Below are positions 32,450 through 41,600 of a stretch of DNA of 64,000 nt, piece after piece; within the stretch, counting starts at the first letter, position 1; every line of letters starts with the position of its first letter. Below the pieces are notes generated by a model, which saw only the letters and a program-made list of their open reading frames with translations, did no database searches and was not told the origin of the DNA. Source of the stretch: an uncultured Bacteroidales bacterium (GTDB lineage: Bacteria > Bacteroidota > Bacteroidia > Bacteroidales > Muribaculaceae). Both the position numbers and the translations under genes were made by a program. The stretch lies in contig CACZAC010000006.1 of assembly GCA_902779125.1 (NCBI GenBank), forward strand, positions 62,001-126,000. The letters are read 5' to 3'.

Positions 32450-34228
32450 ATGAACTCACTTCCCGTCACGATTGCTCTGCCGCGATTCAAGAACGACATG
32501 ACCATTGCCCGAGCGCAAATGGCCACAAGCGGCACCATGCCCCCCAGTAAGGGACTTGACGACAGCATCGTCACCGAGATGCAGATGTGCTTCGCCGAAT
32601 ACCTCATCGCCAACAAGCGCGACATCGAGGCCGAACAAGTCATCGAGGAGTTCATCTATGACGACGACCGCATGCAGGAACTGCCCGAGCTCTATGCCGC
32701 ATGGCTGTGGCTCGCACGCATGTCGCTGCTCATCGACAGCGGCAATCCCTCGCTCTCGCTAGGCGCCGCCGAGAATGCCCTGCTCGTCCTCTCGGGACAC
32801 ATGGGAAAGAAAACCGAGGACTTCAACGCTATCGTCGCCGCTTTGCTCTATAATCTGGCGCTTGCCCATCACGACATGGGTGACAATAGCCGTGCTGTCA
32901 AGGAATTGACCAAGGCCCAACAGATTCTGGAACGCCTCTCCAAGCGCAACGAGGCACGCTTCTCGGCTATGCTGCTGATGGCAGTCGAAGCCTCCACCGA
33001 GGTCATCAAGTCCAAAACCAAGCAGATGAATGTACTGGCCCACTACCAGAGCGCCAGCGAACTCTATATGAGCGAACTCAACAGTGGGGATGCCAACGCC
33101 ACGCGCGCCGCCATGTCCAACCTGGTGGACACGCTAGGCAAGGAGGGTGACATCATGCTCGAGATGGGCAACGGCCGCAATGCCGTCAAATACTACACCA
33201 AGGCATTACGCTACCAGAAGAAACTAGGTGAGAAAATGGGACATCGCGACCTGCAACTTTCCATCGGACTTGCCAAGGCCCTCATGCGACTCATTAACCG
33301 TCGTGCCGCTGCCGAGCAGTTGCTGCGTTCGCTGCTGCCGCTTGCCCAGCGCCTCGATGCCACAGCCGAGGTGAACGAGATACAGGAATTGCTCAACAAC
33401 AAGAACAAAAACATGAATATTATGACACTGCTCAAGAGTATCTTTACCGCTGCCCTTATCATCGTGGGCACCCTGGGTATGCAAGCTCAACTCATCGTCG
33501 GCCACCGTGGCTCGCAATGGGGCGTCGAGAACACTCGTGCCGCCTTCATCAATGGTGCCGAAGCTGGAGCCTGGGGATTGGAGTGCGACATTCGCGTCAC
33601 TGGTGACGGCACCTTCGTCATCAGCCACGACGACTCTTATAAGCGACTGGGAGGTCCCGCTACCAAAATCGCAAAGATGACCACTCTGGATGTGCTCACG
33701 ACCCAGCTCACCAGCAAGCGCCACGGCATCACCTATGCCGCAACGCCTTGCACCCTAGGCGAGTTCTTTGACATCTGCAATCAGTACAACGTCGTGCCTG
33801 TCGTCGAGGTCAAGGTCTGCACCAGTATCCACAGCAACACCCAAGCCGAGGACGAACCCGTCTTTGACGGTATCCCCGCCTTGATGAAACTCATCGACGA
33901 GAAGGGCTGCACCGATCGCGTTGTCATCATCTCCTTCATGCCCGGCGTGGTGGACTTCATCCACCGCCACTACCCCGACGTCACCGTACAGGTGCTCGCT
34001 GGTGATGAGGACGGCCCCATCGACCAATGGGTTGACTGGTGCATCGAGTACAATATGGACCTGGACGTCGTGCACACCATCATCACTAAGGACGCAGTGG
34101 ACCGCATGCACGCCGCCGGACTCAAGGTCAACGTCTGGACCGTGGACAAGGTCGAGGACTTTGAGCGCGTCAAGGCCATGGGGGTTGATTATATCACCAC
34201 CAACGCCCGCTTCCCCAAGCAATTATAA
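32450..34228 (+). CDS. fusion of a TPR-like protein with a secreted-type glycerophosphodiester phosphodiesterase
   Basis: A 592-residue open frame. Residues 1-321 form a helical, TPR-like cytoplasmic domain (LYNLALAHHDMGDNSRAVKEL and NAVKYYTKALRYQKKLGEKM are repeat-type helices). Residue 322 is a Met that opens a typical signal peptide (MTLLKSIFTAALIIVGTLG, then MQAQ). Residues about 348-592 are a GDPD barrel: LIVGHRGSQWGVENT, LECDIRVTGDGTFVISHDDS and the closing VDYITTNARFP. Either the signal becomes an internal membrane anchor, or a separate GDPD is made by internal initiation at 33413, or a stop codon has been lost between two genes. Confidence 0.75.
   Translation: MNSLPVTIALPRFKNDMTIARAQMATSGTMPPSKGLDDSIVTEMQMCFAEYLIANKRDIEAEQVIEEFIYDDDRMQELPELYAAWLWLARMSLLIDSGNPSLSLGAAENALLVLSGHMGKKTEDFNAIVAALLYNLALAHHDMGDNSRAVKELTKAQQILERLSKRNEARFSAMLLMAVEASTEVIKSKTKQMNVLAHYQSASELYMSELNSGDANATRAAMSNLVDTLGKEGDIMLEMGNGRNAVKYYTKALRYQKKLGEKMGHRDLQLSIGLAKALMRLINRRAAAEQLLRSLLPLAQRLDATAEVNEIQELLNNKNKNMNIMTLLKSIFTAALIIVGTLGMQAQLIVGHRGSQWGVENTRAAFINGAEAGAWGLECDIRVTGDGTFVISHDDSYKRLGGPATKIAKMTTLDVLTTQLTSKRHGITYAATPCTLGEFFDICNQYNVVPVVEVKVCTSIHSNTQAEDEPVFDGIPALMKLIDEKGCTDRVVIISFMPGVVDFIHRHYPDVTVQVLAGDEDGPIDQWVDWCIEYNMDLDVVHTIITKDAVDRMHAAGLKVNVWTVDKVEDFERVKAMGVDYITTNARFPKQL
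33413..34228 (+). CDS. alternative internal start: exported glycerophosphodiester phosphodiesterase
   Basis: Possible independent product of 271 residues from ATG 33413, in the same frame as the fusion. The start is preceded by an A-rich stretch (ACAAGAACAAAAAC), which is acceptable for Bacteroidetes initiation, and begins a signal peptide ending MQAQ. It would hydrolyse glycerophosphodiesters in the periplasm. Confidence 0.45.
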   Translation: MNIMTLLKSIFTAALIIVGTLGMQAQLIVGHRGSQWGVENTRAAFINGAEAGAWGLECDIRVTGDGTFVISHDDSYKRLGGPATKIAKMTTLDVLTTQLTSKRHGITYAATPCTLGEFFDICNQYNVVPVVEVKVCTSIHSNTQAEDEPVFDGIPALMKLIDEKGCTDRVVIISFMPGVVDFIHRHYPDVTVQVLAGDEDGPIDQWVDWCIEYNMDLDVVHTIITKDAVDRMHAAGLKVNVWTVDKVEDFERVKAMGVDYITTNARFPKQL

Positions 34229-34238
34229 CCCATTCTCC

Positions 34239-34280
34239 TTAAGGTCCCTAAAGACCTTAAGGACCCTAAAGTCCCTAAAA
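34239..34280. repeat. two hairpins with CCTAAA loops upstream of ribH
   Basis: TTAAGGTC-CCTAAA-GACCTTAA (34239-34260) then GGAC-CCTAAA-GTCC. Both have the same six-base loop. Confidence 0.6.
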
Positions 34281-34297
34281 ACTTTTAAAACCGCAAT

Positions 34298-34786
34298 ATG
34301 TCAACAGAATTAAATAAAACCGAGGGTGGTGCCGCCCTCCACACCCTCCCCCATGTGGATGGACTCACCGTGGGCATCGTCTGCGCTGAGTGGAACGACC
34401 AGATTACAGGAGCCTTGCTGCAAGGTGCAATGGACCTTTTCAAGCAGGAAGGCTACGAAGACATTACCGTGGCACACGTACCCGGCACCGTGGAACTCAC
34501 CTACGGCGCCGCACAGATGGCACGCACGGGACGCTACGATGCAGTCATTATGATAGGCTGCGTCATCCGCGGCGGCACACCGCACTTTGACTACGTCTGC
34601 GACAGTGCCACTCAGGGCTGCGCTTACCTCAATGCGACTCAGCCGGTGCCCATCATCTTCTGTGTCCTCACTACCGATGACCTGCAGCAGGCACTGGACC
34701 GTGCCGGTGGCGCCCTGTGCAACAAGGGCACCGAAGCCGCCGAGGCTGCCATTAAGATGGCGCACTTCGCCCGCTCCATCCGCTGA
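34298..34786 (+). CDS. ribH: 6,7-dimethyl-8-ribityllumazine synthase
   Basis: Penultimate step of riboflavin synthesis. 162 residues. Substrate-binding motifs: VGIVCAEWNDQITGALLQGA, VPGTVELTYGAAQMA, IGCVIRGGTPHFDYVCDSAT (active His within GTPHFDYV) and PIIFCVLTTDD. Full length. A terminator follows 25 bases after the stop. Other rib genes are not adjacent. Confidence 0.96.
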   Translation: MSTELNKTEGGAALHTLPHVDGLTVGIVCAEWNDQITGALLQGAMDLFKQEGYEDITVAHVPGTVELTYGAAQMARTGRYDAVIMIGCVIRGGTPHFDYVCDSATQGCAYLNATQPVPIIFCVLTTDDLQQALDRAGGALCNKGTEAAEAAIKMAHFARSIR

Positions 34787-34810
34787 CACTTTAAGATAGC
34801 AAAAAACGGA

Positions 34811-34841
34811 GGCTCCTCACAGCGTGAAGAGCCCCTTTTTT
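34811..34841 (+). terminator. rho-independent terminator of ribH
   Basis: Stem GGCTCCTCAC / GTGAAGAGCC with one mismatch, three-base loop, followed by a T-run. Confidence 0.75.
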
Positions 34842-34860
34842 ATATTCCTGATGCTACGAA

Positions 34861-36225
34861 TTACTTGTCAAAGTAGCTTTTCATCAGTTTCTTGACTCTG
34901 GGAGAGAGTGCGATGATGGTGAACATGGTACAGAGCGCCATCAGCGCGAAGGCCAGGTCCATGATGCTGACCATGACCTTGAGGGGTATCATTGCGGCTA
35001 CAACAATCATTGCCAGATAGTAGTAGTTATACCACTTGACGTTGTGGGCGCCGAAGAGGTAGTTGGTACACTTCTGGCCGTAGTAGCTATAGGAGAACAT
35101 CGTCGAGAAGGCAAAGAAGAAGACAATCACCATCAGCAGCAGGTGACCGATGCCGGGCAACAACTGTCCCCAAGCACCAAGGGCTACATAAAGACCCTTG
35201 GGGTCGGTCAAGCCCACATAATTGCCAGCCATAATGATGGGAATCGAGGTCAAAGTGCACACCAGACCCGAGTCGATGGCGGGACCGAGCATAGCGATAA
35301 GGCCCTCACGGATGGGGTCGTTGTTCTTGCTGGCACCATGCATCATAGAGGCGGTACCGACACCGGCCTCGTTGACAAAGGCGGCACGACGGGCGCCCGT
35401 CAATGCAACATAGGCAAAGGCACCAAAGCCTGCCCTCATGTCAAAAGCATCAGCAAATATCTGGCCGAATACACCGGGAATCTCCTTGAAATTAATCGCC
35501 ATGATGACGAGCACCATAATCAGGTAGAGCACGACCATCACGGGCACGATGCGCGAAGCAAACAACGCGATGCGCTTGATACCACCCAAGATGACTGCAC
35601 CCACAATGGCGACCATCACGATACCCATGATAAAGCGCAGGGTCAATGTGTTCTCAATACCCATCGGTGTAGTAAATACCGTCGTCACCGACTCCACCAG
35701 CTGGTTAGCCTGCATGAAGCATAATGTACCCACGAGGCCGAAGATGGAGAAGGCCACGGCAAGCGGCTTCCACTTCTCGCCCAAACCCTTGGTAATGATA
35801 TACATGGGACCGCCCTGCACCTCACCGGCACTGTCCTTGCCCTTGTACATGATGGACAACGAGCCCTCAAAGAACTTGGTGCTCATGCCCACCAGAGCAC
35901 TCACCCACATCCAGAAGACCGTGCCAGGACCACCAATCGACAGCGCGATGGCGACACCAGCAATATTGCCCATGCCCACTGTGGCGGCAATGGCACTCAA
36001 CAGCGCCTGCACCGAGCTGATCTGGCCCGACTGCTTGCCGCTGGCACTGGCCTGCTTGTCACGCAGCGCACGCAACGCCCACGGCATACGCCTGATGGAC
36101 ACGGCACCCGAGAAGATAAACAGGAACAAGCCACCGCCTATCAGCAGAAAAAACTCTGGATAGCCGCACACTGCATCGCTGGCATCCACGATCCATTTAC
36201 TCAATTCTGTGAGTATGTTTTCCAT
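34861..36225 (-). CDS. sodium:alanine symporter (AGCS family)
   Basis: Inner-membrane sodium-coupled amino acid importer, 454 residues with about eleven membrane helices. Family features: FSGAVSIRRMPWALRAL (N-terminal loop), SAIAATVGMGNIAGVAIAL (sodium/substrate site), GGPMYIITKGLGEKW, and GARRAAFVNEAGVGTASMMHG. The open frame reaches 36303, but ATG 36225 (MENILTELSKWIVDA) matches family starts and lies downstream of the promoter. Monocistronic. Confidence 0.92.
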   Translation of the reverse strand: MENILTELSKWIVDASDAVCGYPEFFLLIGGGLFLFIFSGAVSIRRMPWALRALRDKQASASGKQSGQISSVQALLSAIAATVGMGNIAGVAIALSIGGPGTVFWMWVSALVGMSTKFFEGSLSIMYKGKDSAGEVQGGPMYIITKGLGEKWKPLAVAFSIFGLVGTLCFMQANQLVESVTTVFTTPMGIENTLTLRFIMGIVMVAIVGAVILGGIKRIALFASRIVPVMVVLYLIMVLVIMAINFKEIPGVFGQIFADAFDMRAGFGAFAYVALTGARRAAFVNEAGVGTASMMHGASKNNDPIREGLIAMLGPAIDSGLVCTLTSIPIIMAGNYVGLTDPKGLYVALGAWGQLLPGIGHLLLMVIVFFFAFSTMFSYSYYGQKCTNYLFGAHNVKWYNYYYLAMIVVAAMIPLKVMVSIMDLAFALMALCTMFTIIALSPRVKKLMKSYFDK

Positions 36226-36256
36226 ATTGGTCAAAAGTATTGATGATTGTTCGGGG

Positions 36257-36264
36257 CAAAGGTA
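36257..36264 (-). promoter_or_regulatory. -7 promoter element (TACCTTTG) for the AGCS symporter
   Basis: CAAAGGTA on the plus strand, 32 bases upstream of ATG 36225; it excludes the longer reading frame. Confidence 0.6.
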
Positions 36265-36319
36265 GTGATTTTTCCCTAAGAAACCAAAAACGAGACTACT
36301 CACGCAGTCTCGCTCTTGG

Positions 36320-36393
36320 CGCTTCTTCTTGGACTTGAACCAAGGACCCCCTGATTAACAGTCAGATGCTCTAACCAACTGAGCTAAAGAAGC
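36320..36393 (-). tRNA. tRNA-Asn (anticodon GTT), copy 1
   Basis: 74-base minus-strand cloverleaf with acceptor GCTTCTT / AAGAAGC, anticodon stem CTGAC.. around GTT, T loop TTCAAGT, discriminator G. CCA is not encoded. Confidence 0.94.
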
Positions 36394-36427
36394 AATCCTC
36401 TCTCTTAAATATCTATCTATTATGTTG

Positions 36428-36501
36428 CGCTTCTTCTTGGACTTGAACCAAGGACCCCCTGATTAACAGTCAGATGCTCTAACCAACTGAGCTAAAGAAG
36501 C
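36428..36501 (-). tRNA. tRNA-Asn (anticodon GTT), copy 2
   Basis: Identical to the copy at 36320, separated from it by a 34-base AT-rich spacer. Probably a tandem transcript with copy 2 first. Confidence 0.94.
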
Positions 36502-36689
36502 GTTTTCAGCACCCTTGCGGCAGACCCTGCCGAAAAATGCGGTGCAAAGTTACTGCCAAATTTTGAACTGTGCAATAAAAAAACGAAAAAACTTGCTTTT
36601 TTTCATAAATTCAAAGTTTTTTATCACCCTAAAACGGTACAAATTCGGGGAATAGTAGTATTTTCGCAGTCTAATTTAATGATAGCAGA

Positions 36690-38423
36690 ATGAAAAAAAC
36701 GCTCAAATATCTCGCATGGGCATGTGTGGTGGCAGCACTCGCTGCTCCTGTTGCCCTCGCCGATGAGGATAAAGCCGTGAACGATGACGCAGCGGTAGCA
36801 CGCAGCCTAGACATCTTCAATACCTTATATAAGGAGTTGAACACGTTCTATGTCGATACCATTGATGCGCAAAAGTCCATCGAAAACGCCATTAACGCGA
36901 TGCTCGACGACATCGACCCCTATACCGAGTACATCCCCGCCAAGGAGGCTGAAGAGTTCATGACCATCAGCACTGGTGAGTATGGCGGTATCGGCAGTTA
37001 TCTGATGGAACGCACCATCGACGGCAAGAAAGGCGTCTACATCAGCGGTCCCTACGAGGGCAGCCCCGCGGCACGTGCCGGCTTGCGGTCGGGCGACCGC
37101 ATCATCATGATTGACGGCGACAGCACCGACACTTGGACCAGCGACCAGGTGAGCAAGCACCTCAAGGGACAGGCCAACACCCATCTGACGGTAACCGTCG
37201 TGCGTCCCTATGACGAGGACAGCATCAAGACGTTCTCGTTCAACCGCGAGACCATCAGCGTCAACCCCGTGCCCTACTATGGCGTGACACGCGACAATAT
37301 CGGCTACATCGACCTGACGACCTTCAACGAGAAGTCGGCACAGCAGGTGCGTGACGCCCTCATCGAGCTCAAGCAGGACCCCAGGGTCAAGAACATCGTC
37401 CTGGACCTGCGCAGCAACGGTGGCGGCATCGTCGAAGGCGCCATCCAGATTGTCGGCTGCTTTGTCCCCAAGGGCACACAGGTGCTCCAGATGCGCGGAC
37501 GCGACAAGTCCAGCGAGCGCACCTACAAGACCACCGTCGATCCCGTTGACACCGAGATTCCTCTCGTCGTGCTCATCGACGGCGGTTCCGCCAGCGCCAG
37601 CGAGATTACGGCAGGTGCCCTTCAGGACCTTGACCGTGCCGTTGTCATCGGCACACGCTCCTTCGGCAAGGGACTGGTGCAGTCCACACGCTCACTGCCC
37701 TACGACGGTATGCTCAAGGTGACCATTGCCAAATACTACATCCCCAGTGGACGACTCATCCAGGAGGTGGACTACGGCAACCGCAATGCCGACGGTACCT
37801 ACAAGAAGACCACCACCGACAGCACGGCACGTGTCTTCTACACCGCCCACGGCCGCGAGGTGCGTGAGGGCGGCGGCATAGACCCCGACATCAAGATTGA
37901 GCCCCGCGAATTGAAGCGCATCGTTTATAACATCATGCGCGACCACTGGGACTTTGACTTCGCCACCAAGTATGTCGCCGAGCACGGCAACGAAATCGCC
38001 GACCCCGCTGATTTTCAGGTCACCGACGAAATCTTCAACGAGTTCAAGTCGTTTATCAATGCCGACAAGTTCGAGTACGACAAGGTGTGTGAACAGCAGC
38101 TCGCCACCCTGCGCAAAACCGCCACAGCCGAGGGCTACATGAACGACTCTATCGAAGTCCAGTTCGACCGCCTCGAGCAGATGCTTAAGCACGACCTCGA
38201 CCACGACCTTGACCTGCACCGCCGCGACATCGCCTACCTCATCGGTCAGGAAATCATGGAACGGCTCTACTATCAGCGTGGACAGGTCCAGAACGCCATC
38301 AAGGACGACGAGTACATCGACGCCGCCAAGAAGATGTTTGACAACCCCGGCGAGTACGCCCGCATCCTCCACCTAAAGACAAAACCCGCCAAGAAAACTT
38401 CTTCCTCTAAGAAGAAAAAATAA
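36690..38423 (+). CDS. S41 family C-terminal processing peptidase
   Basis: Periplasmic tail-specific protease, 577 residues, signal peptide ending near VALA. A PDZ domain (about residues 95-175: GGIGSYLMERTIDGKKGVYI, then GSPAARAGLRSGDRIIMIDG) precedes the protease core. Catalytic Ser302 lies in DGGSASASEITAG and Lys327 in RSFGKGLVQ, the 25-residue spacing of Prc/CtpA. The tail is Lys/Ser-rich. A near-promoter TATTTTCG lies at 36659-36666. Substrates unknown. Confidence 0.94.
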   Translation: MKKTLKYLAWACVVAALAAPVALADEDKAVNDDAAVARSLDIFNTLYKELNTFYVDTIDAQKSIENAINAMLDDIDPYTEYIPAKEAEEFMTISTGEYGGIGSYLMERTIDGKKGVYISGPYEGSPAARAGLRSGDRIIMIDGDSTDTWTSDQVSKHLKGQANTHLTVTVVRPYDEDSIKTFSFNRETISVNPVPYYGVTRDNIGYIDLTTFNEKSAQQVRDALIELKQDPRVKNIVLDLRSNGGGIVEGAIQIVGCFVPKGTQVLQMRGRDKSSERTYKTTVDPVDTEIPLVVLIDGGSASASEITAGALQDLDRAVVIGTRSFGKGLVQSTRSLPYDGMLKVTIAKYYIPSGRLIQEVDYGNRNADGTYKKTTTDSTARVFYTAHGREVREGGGIDPDIKIEPRELKRIVYNIMRDHWDFDFATKYVAEHGNEIADPADFQVTDEIFNEFKSFINADKFEYDKVCEQQLATLRKTATAEGYMNDSIEVQFDRLEQMLKHDLDHDLDLHRRDIAYLIGQEIMERLYYQRGQVQNAIKDDEYIDAAKKMFDNPGEYARILHLKTKPAKKTSSSKKKK

Positions 38424-38459
38424 CTACGAATCACGCCAATTAAACTAATGGCATCCGCA
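38422..38459. repeat. dispersed repeat, single arm
   Basis: Starts within the S41 gene's stop codon: AACTACGAATCACGCC...GCATCCGCA, the same unit that borders the GxxExxY gene. Confidence 0.7.
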
Positions 38460-38480
38460 CTCCTGCTAAAAAAAGAATAC

Positions 38481-38520
38481 AAGCCCTATGTTTGACTTTG
38501 ACGGTGCAAACATAGGGCTT
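38481..38520 (+). terminator. terminator of the S41 peptidase gene
   Basis: Stem AAGCCCTATGTTTG / CAAACATAGGGCTT, followed by ATTGTTT. Confidence 0.8.
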
Positions 38521-38589
38521 ATTGTTTACAGTATTCGCTGTCATGGCGGTTTATTATCACGGTTAGTGCAGCAATTGAGGAATAATAAG

Positions 38590-38597
38590 TACCTTTG
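38590..38597 (+). promoter_or_regulatory. -7 promoter element (TACCTTTG) for mfd
   Basis: TACCTTTG 95 bases before the mfd ATG. The leader contains a fragment (38623-38649) of the second dispersed repeat family. Confidence 0.55.
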
Positions 38598-38622
38598 CAG
38601 GGTTTAAATAAAAACTGGCGAA

Positions 38623-38649
38623 CTTAGCGTCTTTGCGACTTAGCGTGAG
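38623..38649. repeat. dispersed repeat (CTTAGCGTCTTTGCG type) in the mfd leader
   Basis: CTTAGCGTCTTTGCGACTTA followed by GCGTGAG. It matches the arms of the palindrome at 49429-49500. Confidence 0.6.
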
Positions 38650-38691
38650 ATTTATCGTGCAGATGCCCACTCTAGTAACGAGTAAAGAACA

Positions 38692-41600
38692 ATGGAAATA
38701 CGGGAATTGTGTGAGTTGTTTAACGGCAAAGGCCGGGTGGCAGCGGTGAAGAAATTAATCGCTGGCACTGGCAATGCGGTGATTGACGGGTTGGCAGGGT
38801 CCAGCGCGGCGATGCTGTTTACCGCGTTGCCGCAGCGCGGTTGTCCGTACTTGATTGTGGTCAACGATCTGGACGAGGCGGGCTACATGTACAATGACCT
38901 GTGCCAGATTGTGGGCGACAAGCAGGTGCTGATTTTCCCGTCGGGCTACAAGCGCGACATCAAATACGGCCAGGTGGACGCGCCCAACGAAATCCTGCGC
39001 ACCGAGGTGCTCAACCGCTGGTATGACGACCCACAGGTGCGCTGGGTGGTCACCTATCCCGAAGCGCTTGCCGAGCGGGTGCGCCGCCGCGAGGACGTTA
39101 AAGCGAGCACCGTGCAGCTGCGCACGGGCGGCACCGCTGACCTGACCGAGACGGCGGCACGGCTGCGCGAACTGGGCTTCACGGCAACCGACTACGTCTA
39201 TGAACCAGGGCAATACAGTGTGCGCGGCTCCATCCTCGACGTGTTCTCCTACAGCAATGAGTTGCCCTACCGCATCGACTTCTGGGGCGACGACATCGAC
39301 TCGATACGTACCTTTAACGTCGAAACGCAGCTCAGCGAGGAACGCCTGGAGCAGGTGAGCATCCTCAACAACAGCTCATCGGACGGTGATGGCAGGGAAA
39401 ACAACGTGTCGCTGCTGGACTACATTGGCGACGACACCATCGTGCTGTGCCGCAGCGAGCAATGGCTCACAACACGCATCAACGAAATTGCCCGTGAGAG
39501 CATGTCGGTCAGCGCCATCATTGCCGACGAAGGCGATACCCACGCCACCAACAAGGTGGTGGATGCCGACCTGTTTATCGGCCGTCTGCACCAGCTGCGA
39601 CGCATTGGCTTCACCGCCGGAGAGTCTGCTGCCGAAAAGGGTGTGAAGCGATTGACGCTGCATTGCAAGCCCCAGGGCATTTACCACAAGAATTTCGACC
39701 TCATCGGTCAGTCGTTCACCGACTTCCTGGCCCGTGGCTACCGGCTTGTCATCCTAAGCGACAGTGTCAAGCAGATTGAACGCCTGCACAACATCTTTGA
39801 GGACCGTGGCGACGATATCACCTTTGAGCCGGTACTCCGGACGCTGCATGAGGGCTTCGTTGATGACGACCTGAAGCTCTGTGTCTTCACCGACCACCAG
39901 ATATTTGACCGTTTCCACAAGTACAACCTCAAGAGCGACCGCGCACGTTCGGGCAAACTCGCCCTCTCGCTCAAGGAACTCAACCAAATCGAGAAAGGCG
40001 ACTATATCGTCCACGAGGACCTGGGTGTGGGCAAATTCGGAGGCCTGTTGCGCATCAACATGGACGGCACACCTCAGGAGATGATTAAACTCACCTACCT
40101 GCACGGTGACGAGGCATACGTCTCCATCCACTCGCTGCACAAACTCTCGAAATACCGCAGTAAGGACGGCGAGCCTCCCAGACTGAACCGACTGGGCAGC
40201 AACGCGTGGGCAAAAATCAAATCCCGCACCAAAAGCCGCCTGAAGGACATTGCCCGCGAACTCATCCGCCTGTATGCCGCACGTCGCGAGCAGCAGGGCT
40301 TCGCCTACACGCCCGACGGCTACCTGCAGCAGGAGTTGGAGGCCTCGTTCATCTATGAGGACACGCCCGACCAGCTGACCGCTACCCAAGCCGTCAAAGC
40401 CGATATGGAGAGCAGTAAGCCGATGGACCGCCTCATCTGCGGTGACGTGGGCTTCGGCAAGACCGAGATTGCCGTCCGTGCAGCCTTCAAGGCTGCCATC
40501 GACGGCAAGCAGACCGCCGTGCTCGTGCCGACGACAGTGCTGGCGTTCCAGCACTACCGCACCTTCAGCGAGCGCCTGCACGACTTCCCCGTGAGGGTGG
40601 ACTACCTGAGTCGTGCCCGCAAACCTAAGGAAGTCAAGCAACTGCTCGCCGACCTCAAGGAGGGCAAAATCGACATCCTCATCGGCACCCACAAACTCAT
40701 CGGCAAGACCGTGCAGTTCCATGACCTGGGACTGCTGGTGGTGGACGAGGAGCAGAAATTCGGCGTCGCTGTCAAGGACAAACTCAAACAGCTGAAACTC
40801 AACGTCGATACCCTGACGATGAGTGCCACACCCATCCCGCGCACGCTACAGTTCTCGCTGATGGGCGCACGCGACCTGAGCACACTGACAACTCCACCCG
40901 CCAACCGCTATCCCATCCTCACCACAGTCGGCACCCTCAACGACGACATCGTCGCCGAGGCCATCAACTTTGAACTCTCGCGTAATGGCCAGGTATTCTT
41001 TGTCAACCACCGCATTGAGCAACTCGAGCAACTCGAGAACATGATACACCGCGTGGTACCCGACGCCCGTGTTGCCGTGGGCCATGGACAGATGCCGCCC
41101 GAAAAGTTGGAACAGACCATCATTGACTTCGGTAACCACGACTATGACGTGCTGCTCTCGACCACCATCATCGAGAACGGCATCGACATGCCTAACGTCA
41201 ACACCATCATCATCAACAACGCCGACCGTTACGGACTGAGCGACCTGCACCAGTTGCGCGGACGCGTGGGCCGCAGCAACCGCAAGGCCTTCTGCTACCT
41301 GCTCGTGCCGCCGGGCAAGCCTCTCGCCACCGATGCCCGCCGCCGCTTGCAGGCCATCGAGAGTTTCAGCGACCTGGGCGCCGGCATCCAGATTGCGATG
41401 CAGGATTTGGACATCCGCGGTGCGGGCAACCTGCTGGGCGCCGAGCAGAGCGGCTTTATCGCCGACCTGGGCTATGAGACCTACCAGCGCGTGCTCAAGG
41501 AGGCAGTGACCGAGCTGCGCAACGAGGAGTTCTCCTCTGTTTTTGCCACACCAGGTGGTGACTCCGGAGACTCGCAGGATGGCGGCTCCGAGTTTATCAC

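Noticed and set aside
34298..34298. FMN riboswitch before ribH
   Set aside because: The leader is short and contains only the CCTAAA-loop hairpins; the conserved RFN pattern is not seen.
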